From Clostridia bacterium (GTDB lineage Bacteria; Bacillota; Clostridia; Lachnospirales; Lachnospiraceae): a stretch of 64,000 nt of DNA. The number at the start of each line of letters is the position of its first letter. The first letter of the stretch is position 1. Location: NCBI GenBank assembly GCA_003249225.1, contig QKJQ01000022.1:1-64000 (forward strand), written 5' to 3'. The notes beneath the pieces were generated by a model. That model was not told the origin of the DNA and did no database searches. It was given only the letters and a program-made list of their open reading frames with translations. Positions 16,130 to 24,949 of this stretch are shown here, piece by piece. Made by a program: the position numbers and the translations under genes.

Positions 16130-16197
16130 GGCTGCCACTTTCAGGCCCTGTAGTTTTGCGTCCTTATCTTTCGATAAGTTTGCCCTGTCGTATGAAG
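16122..16197 (-). ncRNA. c-di-GMP-I (GEMM) riboswitch
   Basis: The minus strand reads ACAGGGCAAAC, a hairpin CTTATC-GAAA-GATAAG with the GAAA tetraloop, GACGCAAA, ACTACAGGGCCT and GTGGCAGCC. These are the conserved blocks of the class I c-di-GMP aptamer (tetraloop and receptor, J1/2 and P1b loops) in the right order. The terminator overlaps the 3' end. The regulated gene is the secreted protein about 260 bases downstream. Aptamer identity is firm; whether ligand turns it on or off is not decided. Confidence 0.93.
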
Positions 16198-16380
16198 TTA
16201 CATATTAGTCATAAAATATGTCACATTTATATTTCATCGTTATTATATAACACGAGAAATGTTTTGTCAAATAATATCCTGTAATTTAACTCAATTGTTA
16301 CCTTTTTTATATATTTTCATGGATGTTTTCTCTTATCAGCAAGTTTGCATATGCATTTATCTTTTTACATGTATCTCTAA

Positions 16381-17451
16381 TCACTGAATCATATCATATT
16401 GCAGTATAGTATCCTCTTCTATATCCTTACTTGCAGTCTTACCGATTACCTCCGCTATTCTGGATGGCGATATACCGGATGCAGGACGTTTGAACGTCAG
16501 CATCTCTTCTGTGATGACCGTTCCTTTTGGAATAGCTATGGATGCAACAATCGACCTTCTGGCATTCTTTCTTGCCGGTTGTTCGGACGCAGCAAAGGTA
16601 AGCTGACCAGTTCCGCAGATTGTCTGCAGGTGTTTTATTCCGTTCAGAATATTCTTTGCATCCGCTGGGTCCATGGCATGATAATGATCATTTCCTTTTA
16701 ATGTTTTATCAAGAGTAAAATGCTTTTCGATGATCAGTGCGCCAAAAAGATAAGCTGTCTTTATTACATCTGCACAGTCCGTTGGTTTTGTATGGTCGGA
16801 ATATCCGATCATAAGCTCGGGATACCGCTTCTTTAAGGTCAGGATTCTTTTTAGGTTCGTGTGCTCATATGGGGTTGGATATTCTAAAACACAATGCATC
16901 AATACGACTGGCTGATTACTAACCTCATGGATCACCTGCAGTGCTGCATCGATTTCTTCGGGTTCTGAAGCACCGGTCGATAAAAGGATCGGGCAATTCT
17001 TTTTTGCCTGATAACGAATGAACGGAAGGTTGGTAAGATCGGAAGAGGAAATCTTATAAATACCCATCAGGGAAGCCAGATAATCGGCAGACTCAAAATC
17101 AAAGGCAGTTGAAAAAAATTCAATTCCTGCCTGATTGCAGTATTCGCTCAGTTCTCTGTATTCTTCTTCTCCGAAAGCATCAAATTTTTTAAACAGCTCA
17201 TACTGCGATCTTGTCGGTTCTTCATTTATATCCCAATAGTAAGGAGATACTTTTGCCGCAAGCGTATCTGCTTTGTAACTTTGAAACTTTACAGCATGTA
17301 TACCTGCTCCCGCAGCCTCATCCACCATTTTTTTCGCTGCTTCCATAGGGGTAATTCCAAGTTCCCTGGCAATATCATAATAATTCACGCCGATTTCTGC
17401 AATCAGCGTAACTTCTCCTTTTTCTGCACGCTCAAGTATCGTACTTTTCAT
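16381..17451 (-). CDS. N-acetylneuraminate/legionaminate/pseudaminate synthase-type enzyme
   Basis: A 356-residue member of the NeuB/LegI/PseI family, condensing a six-carbon amino sugar with phosphoenolpyruvate to a nine-carbon nonulosonic acid. The TIM-barrel part (residues about 10-280) has LIAEIGVNYYDI, AVKFQSYKADTLA and GYSDHT; the C-terminal SAF antifreeze-like domain (about 295-350) has RRSIVASIAIPKGTVITEEML. It is the last gene of a minus-strand cluster with a CMP-sugar synthetase and maf next to flagellin. That context favours legionaminic or pseudaminic acid over sialic acid. Confidence 0.9.
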   Translation of the reverse strand: MKSTILERAEKGEVTLIAEIGVNYYDIARELGITPMEAAKKMVDEAAGAGIHAVKFQSYKADTLAAKVSPYYWDINEEPTRSQYELFKKFDAFGEEEYRELSEYCNQAGIEFFSTAFDFESADYLASLMGIYKISSSDLTNLPFIRYQAKKNCPILLSTGASEPEEIDAALQVIHEVSNQPVVLMHCVLEYPTPYEHTNLKRILTLKKRYPELMIGYSDHTKPTDCADVIKTAYLFGALIIEKHFTLDKTLKGNDHYHAMDPADAKNILNGIKHLQTICGTGQLTFAASEQPARKNARRSIVASIAIPKGTVITEEMLTFKRPASGISPSRIAEVIGKTASKDIEEDTILQYDMIQ

Positions 17452-17466
17452 AACTGCCCTCTTTCT

Positions 17467-18612
17467 TTATTCCGATAATATTCGGTCAATGGTACCGATG
17501 TGTTCAATCATTGTATCAAATGTTCTGTTCATCATGTCAAAAGCCTGCTCATACATGGTAAAATTCGTATTCCATAACCGGTTCAGCATGTCATCTGTCT
17601 GTTGAATCAGGTGACGGTTCGCTGTCTTTCTCAATGCTGAATCTTCTCGGCTCCCAGGAATAAATTCGTACGCCGGTATCGACCGAAGTCCAAGTGCATC
17701 ATTAACACCAGCTCCTCTTCCATCTTCTTCGATCAGCAATGAGGCATTCCTTCTACTGAGGTTATAAATGTGTGCATGAACCCGAAATCCGATATGAAGA
17801 TCACAGTCGTCATACACCGAAAAACCTTTTTCACTGTTTGAAATATCAAGATATTGAATCCCCTTAACCTCAAGTGCCTGTAATAACAGTCTTGTCATTT
17901 CCTGGCTTCCATATAGTTTTTCTTCTTTGGTGAGTTCTGGAATTCCTCTGTGAAAGATGAACTGAATCTGAACATTTGGAAAGGTATTCGTGAGATAGTC
18001 CGCTACTAAAATCGCTTCTTCCAGATCTCTTGGATTAGCCGGATCGGATATGCATATTTTATTCAGCGATTCCATCGGATTCTTTAAGCGTTTCATTGCT
18101 TCCAGTGTCGGCAGATGATACCAGGCAGGACAGCCGGTCATTACACCTCCCTCGATGCCATTGTTACGGAGGACATTGACTGCAAACCAGTCTCTGCATC
18201 CTAAAAAAGTAGTGTCCGATTCAATTCTCTTGAATAACCTTTTCGTCTGCTCTGTAAATAAATACTGATACACCGTAGATATCCTGCTGTCCGGACCATA
18301 CCATCCCATCCCCAACGAAAACATCGGAATTTTAATATCTTCAAGCTGTCTGACAAGCGGCATATGATCCGGATAACAATTTGGAAGATAACCGGGTCCA
18401 CCCGCAAAGACAGCGATGTCATTACAATTGATCTCCTGTAGCCGGTCATCCAGCGCATAAACACGAGGAAATTCCGTAATTTCACAATTTGGATAACAAA
18501 ATTTTAACAGTTCTTTGCTGCGCATTACAATGAGATAATCGCCGGAGTTCTTGATTGCACCGCTAAGCAACGCTATTCTAATAGGTCTATCACTAATCAT
18601 ACCGTTATTCAA
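17467..18612 (-). CDS. Polysaccharide pyruvyl transferase family protein
   Basis: A 381-residue protein of the PS_pyruv_trans family. Visible motifs are the N-terminal IALLSGAIKNSGDYLIVMRS (GxxNxGD-type), VFAGGPGYLP, FSLGMGWYGPD, GCRDWFAVNVLRNNGI and the C-terminal HIGFRVHAHIYNLSRRNASLLIEEDGRG. Such enzymes add ketal pyruvate or related groups to sugars. The stop codon of the upstream CMP-sugar gene overlaps its start by four bases, so it belongs to the flagellin glycan operon. The substrate is unknown. Confidence 0.82.
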   Translation of the reverse strand: MNNGMISDRPIRIALLSGAIKNSGDYLIVMRSKELLKFCYPNCEITEFPRVYALDDRLQEINCNDIAVFAGGPGYLPNCYPDHMPLVRQLEDIKIPMFSLGMGWYGPDSRISTVYQYLFTEQTKRLFKRIESDTTFLGCRDWFAVNVLRNNGIEGGVMTGCPAWYHLPTLEAMKRLKNPMESLNKICISDPANPRDLEEAILVADYLTNTFPNVQIQFIFHRGIPELTKEEKLYGSQEMTRLLLQALEVKGIQYLDISNSEKGFSVYDDCDLHIGFRVHAHIYNLSRRNASLLIEEDGRGAGVNDALGLRSIPAYEFIPGSREDSALRKTANRHLIQQTDDMLNRLWNTNFTMYEQAFDMMNRTFDTMIEHIGTIDRILSE

Positions 18613-20291
18613 AGGTTTCTCCCTTCCAAACTGTCATCTTCTCCAAGAATAATGCTTTTTACACGACGGATTCCACCGAGCAGGTCATGCTTCTTTTGCA
18701 GCCTGATCATCTGTGATCTGATTTCCGGTGCTTTACACAGCCAACCGACCGTCTCCCATATGGTATCATCCGATACATCTCTTCCAAGTCCCAGATTCAA
18801 AAAACCATTCTCCATCTGCGCAAATTCATGCAGCAGCTCCCGTTCATTTTGTGCAAGGACAATTGCGGGGACACCAACGGCAGCCAATTCATAGACGGTT
18901 CTCCCCTGCGATGTAATGGCAAGGTCCGCACATACCATGTTGTCACTCAGACGTTTGGCATCGCTTATCACTTCAATATTATATTCAGGAATGCTGTAAA
19001 TACCATGTTCTTCACAGGAATAAGCCGGTCCTGTAATGAATGTGTATTTCAAATGCCTTCCTTCGATCTTTTGATTTGCATGAATTCTGGCCATTTCATA
19101 CACACGCTTGGTAAGATTTGATGGATCAGCGCCACCAAAAAGCACAAGAATTTCCAGTACTTTCTTTTGCTCCTCGGTTCTATTTTTCTTTATATCTGGA
19201 AGTATCATGAACTCATCGCGAAGGCAGATATACCGTTCCCCAAAGTAATAATTCTTTTCATGTTCGCTTTTATAGTATAAAGCATTAATCACAGCATCTG
19301 CATACTTGCTGCCTTCTCCCATATCTTCAATGGTAACGACCCTTGATGTCCGCTTTCTGACCTTTTTTACATAAGCACTTGCTGTATCAAGGATATCAAG
19401 AACAACAATATCGGTTTTATTATCCTCAAGGTACTGATAAAATTCTTCTTCGTTTTCTATTTCCATCAAAGGCATGAACATACCTTTTACTTTTTGTATC
19501 CCCTCTTCGTGTTTCCTGTTCATAACAAAGAGAACCTCGTGCCCAAGCAGGCACTGAGCCAGTGAGATACAGCGATAAACATGCCCCATTCCGATTTTAT
19601 TATAGCCATCCACGCGAAATACGATTCTTTTCCTTGCAAGTTCAGCTTCACACAGAATCCAGTCATTTACACTGTCAATATCAATTGATTCATTTACAGG
19701 TATCTCATATACGGATATTTTTGTCCCAAGACGTGAGTCTGATTTTACGCAAGAACGCCTAGAGATAACAAAAGCCCCGGCTTCCAGGTAGTTTGGCGGA
19801 AGCTGCTGACGGTTCAGCCGCTTCTCATACAACGGTACATAATCCCCCTGCTTCTTTGTCCAGGCTAAATGTGGTTGGTTCGTTCCGCTTATATAGGAAT
19901 CTTTTTCATCTTCCATAAACTCCTGCAGAGCCCTCGTAAGGGTAAAGGCTTTTAACAATGGCGAGGTCGGCTGCATGGTGATAACAATATCGTACGTTAC
20001 TTTATTAATGTCTTCCATCTGCAGCACGGCATCATGAATAACAGGATCAAGCGTTACATGATCCTTTGCCAGAGATGCATCCCTGTTTATTACACTTGCC
20101 CCGTAAATTCCTGCTATACGCTTGATTTCTTCATCATCAGATGTCACGGCAACATCGGTTATCAGCTCACATTCCAGTGCATTTCGTATTGCATAGTAAA
20201 GAAGTGGCTTTCCATTCATAAGTCTTACATTTTTTCTTGGAATCCCTTTTGATCCACCTCTTGCTGGTATGACTGCCAGAACTTTCTTCAT
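18609..20291 (-). CDS. Fusion of CMP-nonulosonate cytidylyltransferase and PseG-like domain
   Basis: A 560-residue two-domain protein. Residues 1-225 are a NeuA/PseF/LegF-type cytidylyltransferase (VLAVIPARGGSKGIPRKNV, then MQPTSPL), activating the nine-carbon sugar with CTP. Residues of about 228-550 are PseG-like (FRVDGYNKIGMGHVYRCISLA, the GxGHxxR nucleotide-sugar motif; LVLFGGADPSNLT; DLAITSQGRTVYELAAVGVPAI), a GT-B hydrolase that removes UDP from an amino-sugar precursor. Both steps occur in CMP-pseudaminate/legionaminate synthesis. The ATG at 20291 has a GGGAGAG site and begins the canonical N-terminus. Confidence 0.88.
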   Translation of the reverse strand: MKKVLAVIPARGGSKGIPRKNVRLMNGKPLLYYAIRNALECELITDVAVTSDDEEIKRIAGIYGASVINRDASLAKDHVTLDPVIHDAVLQMEDINKVTYDIVITMQPTSPLLKAFTLTRALQEFMEDEKDSYISGTNQPHLAWTKKQGDYVPLYEKRLNRQQLPPNYLEAGAFVISRRSCVKSDSRLGTKISVYEIPVNESIDIDSVNDWILCEAELARKRIVFRVDGYNKIGMGHVYRCISLAQCLLGHEVLFVMNRKHEEGIQKVKGMFMPLMEIENEEEFYQYLEDNKTDIVVLDILDTASAYVKKVRKRTSRVVTIEDMGEGSKYADAVINALYYKSEHEKNYYFGERYICLRDEFMILPDIKKNRTEEQKKVLEILVLFGGADPSNLTKRVYEMARIHANQKIEGRHLKYTFITGPAYSCEEHGIYSIPEYNIEVISDAKRLSDNMVCADLAITSQGRTVYELAAVGVPAIVLAQNERELLHEFAQMENGFLNLGLGRDVSDDTIWETVGWLCKAPEIRSQMIRLQKKHDLLGGIRRVKSIILGEDDSLEGRNL

Positions 20292-20312
20292 AAACACTCT
20301 CCCTAATTGCAA

Positions 20313-22184
20313 TTATTCAAGATACCATTGGTACACTTCCTTTAAAAGCGGATAAAGTTTATCAGCCGTCTCACAAATCGCAGTATGGATTTCCTTGGCG
20401 CTTCGAAAGAACTGCATGAACTCTTCCTTTTTATCTTCTTTATAAAGATTTACATCCTGAAGCCAGGACACGGTCACCTCACGGATACAGGCATCGACAA
20501 GCGAATACACAGACATCCCATTGACCTTCTTATTATATGACTCAACTTCTTTTCTTTTCGCAATCATGGCTTCGCTAATGGATTTTGTTTTGTCATACTC
20601 ATCGATTACCATAGTACAGAGAATTCTTGTTTTATCCGACTCCGACGCAAGCTTCTCCAGTTCCTTCAGCCCTGTGCTCAGATAACGTATCAGCAGTTCA
20701 CGCTTATTGCTGTCCCAATTCATCTGAAATGAATCCAAAAGCTCAGTAATGCCGGTCTGTGTTTTGCAGTATTCATCTATGAAGTTTTGCAGAGGCATCT
20801 GGTGTGCACCATGGATTTTCGCTCCGCCTTCCGTTGCATTTACTACAAGAATTCTATTCTGTATCTTTAGAATCTCTTCTTCAAACCAGGCAAGATATCC
20901 CTGCCAGTCATGACGGCTTTTAACCATCCCGCCATAATAACCTTCCAGTTCACACTGTCCACCCTCTTCACCAAGAATCGTATGAACTTCTCCCCCGACA
21001 TGGGAACTTCCGTCTTTATAGGACAGATCCTGACCGATCAATGCAATTTTCTTAATGTCTAGATACTCACAAATGGAAAATGCTGCGGTAGCCACGGACC
21101 CACCCACAGAAAATGTCGGAATCTGTTCTCCCAGCTGCTCATAAAGTCTTGTAAAATATGGATGACAGTGTAAGTAAATCAGTTTTCCTGTTTGTTCTTT
21201 GATAATCCCATGTGTGGACTGGATCTCACACAGCAGAGGAATCTTCCTGCTTTCCGGTGCTGCAAAACAATGCAGAGATTTTTCTGCGTCTATGGAAACT
21301 GCAAAATCAGGAATAATAGAATGTCGTAATAATGCCGGTACAGCTGAATCTGTAGCGATGATAAGTGCTTTGTTCTTTGCCGCCTGTAGTTTATCTATAT
21401 TTTTGTCAAGAGATGGACCGGCAGATACAATAATAGCCGGAATGTCTTCCTGTAATTTCCCATGTAATCGCTCCAGTGACATGGAGTTTTTAATGAACTT
21501 CATATTTTTAATGGTGTTATCGACCATGATTTTACCAAAATAAATCTCAGTATTTCTGTCAGTATAAACTCTTGTATTATTTTTTCTTATAATTGAATAA
21601 AAAAGTTCTTTTGCTTTTGGAAACGCTTTTCCGTATTGCGGGTGTTCACCAATCAGCTGACATTCAGCATTTGACCAGTGAACATGCCTTCCAAGCTGCT
21701 CAAAATACTGCGCAAGATTAAGAGAAAGAACGGTGATATGTACACTTTTGTGTGCAAGAATATCTGATAAATCATAATGCTCCATTACAAAACGAAAAAT
21801 ATTCTGTGAAGGTTCAAATATAAGAATCGTATCAGTATTCTTTTGTGATTTGAGTAACTCTCTGACACAATATCCATTCCCAAGTCCAAAAACGCTTGCT
21901 ACTATTTTTGAATTCTTCCATTCGTATTGTCCTGCCCATGTTTCAGCTTCCGATAATGGACGATACGCACTGTTAAAACGATGAACCACGTTCTCAATTG
22001 TTGCCGTCAGAACGAAATGATTATCCTTACTAGTTGCATTTTCAACCAGACTTGCTTCTTCGAACCTCAGGTCGCCAAAAAAGATACTGTCTGTTCGTGA
22101 TTTTTGAGACTCTCTGCCAAGAAGTCCGGCAAGCTCTGCATTCGTTGTCTGTAAGGCTGCTAAATTCTTATCAAAAAAACTCAT
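20313..22184 (-). CDS. maf: Motility accessory factor (Maf) glycosyltransferase, DUF115/MptE-like
   Basis: A 623-residue Maf protein. The central MAF_flag10/DUF115 domain (about residues 170-430) shows IPAIIVSAGPSLDKNIDKLQ, ALIIATDSAVPALLRHSIIPDFAVSID and IALIGQDLSYKDGSSH. Maf proteins are thought to transfer pseudaminic or legionaminic acid to flagellin Ser/Thr residues. It lies upstream of the CMP-nonulosonate synthesis genes and downstream of flagellin, fitting that role. The frame is open to 22256 through repeat sequence; the ATG at 22184 has a GGGGAAGGG site. Three tandem leader repeats precede it. Confidence 0.9.
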   Translation of the reverse strand: MSFFDKNLAALQTTNAELAGLLGRESQKSRTDSIFFGDLRFEEASLVENATSKDNHFVLTATIENVVHRFNSAYRPLSEAETWAGQYEWKNSKIVASVFGLGNGYCVRELLKSQKNTDTILIFEPSQNIFRFVMEHYDLSDILAHKSVHITVLSLNLAQYFEQLGRHVHWSNAECQLIGEHPQYGKAFPKAKELFYSIIRKNNTRVYTDRNTEIYFGKIMVDNTIKNMKFIKNSMSLERLHGKLQEDIPAIIVSAGPSLDKNIDKLQAAKNKALIIATDSAVPALLRHSIIPDFAVSIDAEKSLHCFAAPESRKIPLLCEIQSTHGIIKEQTGKLIYLHCHPYFTRLYEQLGEQIPTFSVGGSVATAAFSICEYLDIKKIALIGQDLSYKDGSSHVGGEVHTILGEEGGQCELEGYYGGMVKSRHDWQGYLAWFEEEILKIQNRILVVNATEGGAKIHGAHQMPLQNFIDEYCKTQTGITELLDSFQMNWDSNKRELLIRYLSTGLKELEKLASESDKTRILCTMVIDEYDKTKSISEAMIAKRKEVESYNKKVNGMSVYSLVDACIREVTVSWLQDVNLYKEDKKEEFMQFFRSAKEIHTAICETADKLYPLLKEVYQWYLE

Positions 22185-22428
22185 TATCCCTTCCCCATTC
22201 CTGCGCTGCTCTCTGCGCATATCAAGTTTGAACGAGCGGTGACGCGCGAGGCACAAACTTGCTGGTCGAAATCATTCTTTTGATTTCGGTTTTTACCCCA
22301 TTCCTGCGCTGTTCTCTGCGCATATCAAGTTTGAACGAGCGGTGACGCGCAAGGCACAAACTTGCTGGTCGAAATCATTCTTTTGATTTCGGTTTTTACC
22401 CCATTCCTGCGCTGTTCTCTGCGCATAA
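22185..22428 (-). repeat. H1-H2-H3 leader repeat array (103-bp period) upstream of maf
   Basis: Three H1 copies (22202-22219, 22305-22322, 22408-22425; TGCGCAGAGAACAGCGCA type) are spaced exactly 103 bp. Between them lie GGAATGGGG, H2 (CGAAATC/GATTTCG, 22267-22288 and 22370-22391) and H3 (CAAGTTTG/CAAACTTG, 22223-22261 and 22326-22364). The two full units are almost identical, so duplication is recent. The proximal H1 mini-frame (MRREQRRNG) is in frame with maf. Confidence 0.8.
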
Positions 22429-22740
22429 CTACAGTTGATCATGAATCTGGACGAATTGTTCCAGAAGATCATACTGAAGTATGTCACCAAGAAGTACTGA
22501 ATCACGGTCTGCCATTGCTTTCATGGCTTCTCCGAGTGTCTCAAGCAGCTTTCGCTGGTCAAAATCAGGAACACCTGACTGCACCTTTGACAGGAACAGT
22601 TTTTCAATAATACCGGAGATCTTATCAATTACCAGACTCAGTTTCCCGTATCCTTCACTGTCTTTCTGCTGGTAGAATAACTCCGAAACCTCTTTTGTTT
22701 CTTCTATGATTTCCTGAATCTCTGTTTTCAAATCCGTCAT
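22429..22740 (-). CDS. Small protein of unknown function upstream of maf
   Basis: A 103-residue acidic helical protein (MTDLKTEIQEIIEETKEVSELF...) with no motif I recognise, predicted cytoplasmic with coiled-coil potential. It has its own strong promoter (TTGCAT-17-TATAAT) and is the first gene of the maf/nonulosonate cluster. The stop codon abuts the leader repeats of maf. Position suggests a role in flagellin glycosylation or assembly, but sequence gives no direct hint. Confidence 0.6.
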   Translation of the reverse strand: MTDLKTEIQEIIEETKEVSELFYQQKDSEGYGKLSLVIDKISGIIEKLFLSKVQSGVPDFDQRKLLETLGEAMKAMADRDSVLLGDILQYDLLEQFVQIHDQL

Positions 22741-22788
22741 ACTATCCTCTATTCTTTTCTTTTGTTTTCTTTTTGCATCGTTTCTTTT

Positions 22789-22817
22789 ATTATAACGTAT
22801 CCTGTTATCTCATGCAA
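22789..22817 (-). promoter_or_regulatory. Sigma-A promoter of the maf/nonulosonate cluster
   Basis: Minus strand TTGCAT (22812-22817), 17 bases, TATAAT (22789-22794), about 50 bases before the ATG of the 103-residue protein. Boxes and spacing are close to ideal. Confidence 0.7.
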
Positions 22818-22930
22818 ATCATTACATGAGGTATGGAACGAAAACCATTCTTTTTAAGATTGCAGGAACAAATACGATCATTACCACTACAATCAATATG
22901 TTCTTTTCTCTATCTGATATTATGAAGAAG

Positions 22931-22950
22931 AGCCGGTCCAAGGACCGGCT
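22931..22950 (-). terminator. Flagellin terminator
   Basis: AGCCGGTCC and GGACCGGCT form a perfect 9-bp GC-rich stem 36 bases after the flagellin stop, followed on the minus strand by a T-containing tail (CTTCTTCAT). Confidence 0.75.
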
Positions 22951-22985
22951 CCATATTATTTTGATTTTCAAATACGAATGATAAA

Positions 22986-23810
22986 TTACTGTAATAAGGA
23001 GAGAACACCCTGTGTTGACTGGTTAGCCTGAGCGAGCATAGACTGAGCTGCCTGCTGCAGAATGGAATCCTTACTGTATTTTACCATCTCATCAGCCATG
23101 TTAACATCACGAATACGAGATTCAGCAGATGTCAGGTTTTCTGATGTATTATCAGCGTTTGCGATGGTGTGCTCAAGTCTGTTCTGAACAGAACCGAGTT
23201 TAGAACGTTCAGCAGATACAGTCTCAAGAGCTGTCTCAACAACGGTAATGCTTGCGGTAGCTGTAGCTGCATCATCTACAGCTACATCATCAACACCAAG
23301 TGTTCCAGCATCCATTGCATTGATTGTCAATGAAATTGACTGACCTTCGTTAGCACCAACCTGGAATACAAATCCACCAGCTCCATCAGCACCTGTACCG
23401 TCGATGAGGTTCATGGTATTGAATTCGGTTGTACTTGCAATACGTGAAATTTCTGAAGATAACTGATCAAGTTCGTCTTTGATGGCTGTACGGTCAGCAG
23501 AAACGTTGGTATCATTGGATGCCTGAACTGTCAGTTCTCTCATTCTCTGAAGAATGGAGTGAATTTCGTTCATTGCACCTTCACCTGTCTGAATCAGTGA
23601 GATAGCATCCTGTGAGTTTGTTGATGCCTGCTCAAGACCACGAATCTGTCCACGCATTTTTTCGGAAATGGAAAGACCCGCTGCGTCATCGCCTGCACGA
23701 TTGATTCTGTAACCACTTGATAATTTTTCAGATGATTTTGCAATATTGCTGTTTGTAATACCTAACTGTCTGTTGGTATTTGCCGCTGTCATGTTGTGTT
23801 GAATAATCAT
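22986..23810 (-). CDS. hag: Flagellin
   Basis: A 274-residue flagellin. The N-terminal D0/D1 region (MIIQHNMTAANTNRQLGITN to about residue 140) and the C-terminal region (ESRIRDVNMADEMVKYSKDS to VLSLLQ) are canonical; the central D2/D3 insert is short and rich in Ala, Asp, Thr. It polymerises into the filament after export. The frame is open upstream to 23855, but the ATG at 23810 has AAGGAGG and starts the canonical N-terminus. A sigma-28 promoter and long leader precede it. Neighbouring maf and nonulosonate genes predict glycosylation of central Ser/Thr residues. Confidence 0.96.
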   Translation of the reverse strand: MIIQHNMTAANTNRQLGITNSNIAKSSEKLSSGYRINRAGDDAAGLSISEKMRGQIRGLEQASTNSQDAISLIQTGEGAMNEIHSILQRMRELTVQASNDTNVSADRTAIKDELDQLSSEISRIASTTEFNTMNLIDGTGADGAGGFVFQVGANEGQSISLTINAMDAGTLGVDDVAVDDAATATASITVVETALETVSAERSKLGSVQNRLEHTIANADNTSENLTSAESRIRDVNMADEMVKYSKDSILQQAAQSMLAQANQSTQGVLSLLQ

Positions 23811-23984
23811 ATAATTTTCCTCCTTGAATTTTACGGTCGCATCCTTTGCAACCAAACTTAATTTTCATTTTGCTGTTTCTTATAATACTTTTTTTGGTGA
23901 TACTTTGTTTCTAAAATCTTTTTGGTTATGGTAGTGTTGGTATTGTTTTACCGCAAAGCTTTTTATTTGCTTTACTTGATAAAT

Positions 23985-24010
23985 ATATCGGAGCTTTTTG
24001 CGAAAACTTA
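23985..24010 (-). promoter_or_regulatory. Sigma-28-like promoter of flagellin
   Basis: Minus strand TAAG (24007-24010), 14 bases, TCCGATAT (23985-23992). It resembles the SigD consensus and would give a leader of about 170 nt. GGA motifs in AAGGATG and AAGGAGG of that leader are candidate CsrA sites. Confidence 0.65.
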
Positions 24011-24025
24011 ACACCTGTTTTCAAA

Positions 24026-24517
24026 TTATTTTTTTTTATCAAGAAAAACGGATTCTCCCTGATGTTTCCCGGGCATGTTCTTATAATAACTGCTCGCTGT
24101 CTTGCTGCTGATTCGAAAATCACGAAATTCTTTATGTTTTCTCGACAGGTAGATCTCCAGTTTATTCTTATTGCTCTGTTCCATTGCACGAAGCCGAACG
24201 CTCTTATCCGTGATTTCACGGATCAGTTCCTGCATGTAAGTTATTTCATCTTTGTGTTTTTCCTTGTTAATGTGCAGTTCTGCTTTCACCTTTGTATAGA
24301 GACTGTTGAATCCTCGGTCTGTATTCTCAAGTTTCTTTATCATTGCTGCTTTCTGCGGAAGAATGGCTTCAAATTCATCCATCTTCATCTCCGGTTCATC
24401 AAGAAGTTCTTTTTGTTTTCCTGTCTCCTGAATCAGATCCTGAAGAATTCTATTCTTGCGCTCCAGAATGTCTGTCAGCATTCCTATATAGGTCTTATCG
24501 CTCTCCTGCTTTTCCAT
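24026..24517 (-). CDS. Coiled-coil flagellar protein, possibly a FliT-type export chaperone
   Basis: A 163-residue, charged, almost wholly helical protein (MEKQESDKTYIGMLTDILERKNRILQDLIQETGKQKELL...). Helix content, size and place between fliS and flagellin fit a FlgN/FliT-like export chaperone; the repeated (I/L)xxLIQETxKQ pattern is similar to FlgN-type heads. No diagnostic motif is certain. The C-terminal 40 residues are basic. It is a real gene by position and ribosome site, but the role is inferred from context. Confidence 0.6.
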   Translation of the reverse strand: MEKQESDKTYIGMLTDILERKNRILQDLIQETGKQKELLDEPEMKMDEFEAILPQKAAMIKKLENTDRGFNSLYTKVKAELHINKEKHKDEITYMQELIREITDKSVRLRAMEQSNKNKLEIYLSRKHKEFRDFRISSKTASSYYKNMPGKHQGESVFLDKKK

Positions 24518-24555
24518 ATCAATTCCTCGTTCTGCTGTCCCTTACGTTACAGGTA

Positions 24556-24936
24556 TCAGCTGACATAGATTTTATTCATACGCATTACTTCTTTCCATGT
24601 ATCACGCATGGTCCGAATATGCACCAGTGTATCTTCTATTATGCCGATATCTTTTTTTATGTTCGCTTCTACCAGCCTTCTATAGATATAATCATATACA
24701 ACATCGAACTCATTTGCAACCGGATAAGTAAAGTCAAGTGTCATTCTGAATTCAACGATGATCTTCTCTGCTTTGATCAGATTAAGATTTGCTTTCATTA
24801 TATCATTATTTTCTATGGCGAGTATGGCAATGTTGCAGAATTTTATTGCACCTTCATATAAAAGCAATGTTAATTCCGCCGGTGATGCTGTATTTATTTT
24901 AGAGCCCTTATAAACCTGAGCAGCATTTTGTTGCAT
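24556..24936 (-). CDS. fliS: Flagellin-specific export chaperone FliS
   Basis: A 126-residue FliS. Typical features are AAQVYKGSKINTASPAELTLLLYEGAIKFCN at the N-terminus and a four-helix bundle ending in the IRTMRDTWKEV region. FliS binds the flagellin C-terminus and prevents early polymerisation. The frame is open upstream to 25008, but the ATG at 24936 follows GGATTGGAG and begins MQQNAAQVYKG, the usual start. Directly upstream lies a GCGC-rich hairpin similar to H1 of the leader repeats. It follows fliD on the same strand. Confidence 0.93.
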   Translation of the reverse strand: MQQNAAQVYKGSKINTASPAELTLLLYEGAIKFCNIAILAIENNDIMKANLNLIKAEKIIVEFRMTLDFTYPVANEFDVVYDYIYRRLVEANIKKDIGIIEDTLVHIRTMRDTWKEVMRMNKIYVS

Positions 24937-24949
24937 TTTTTTCTCCAAT

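Noticed and set aside
22185..22256. N-terminal extension of Maf
   Set aside because: Same reason: it is repeat sequence in an open frame; the ATG at 22184 has its own ribosome site.
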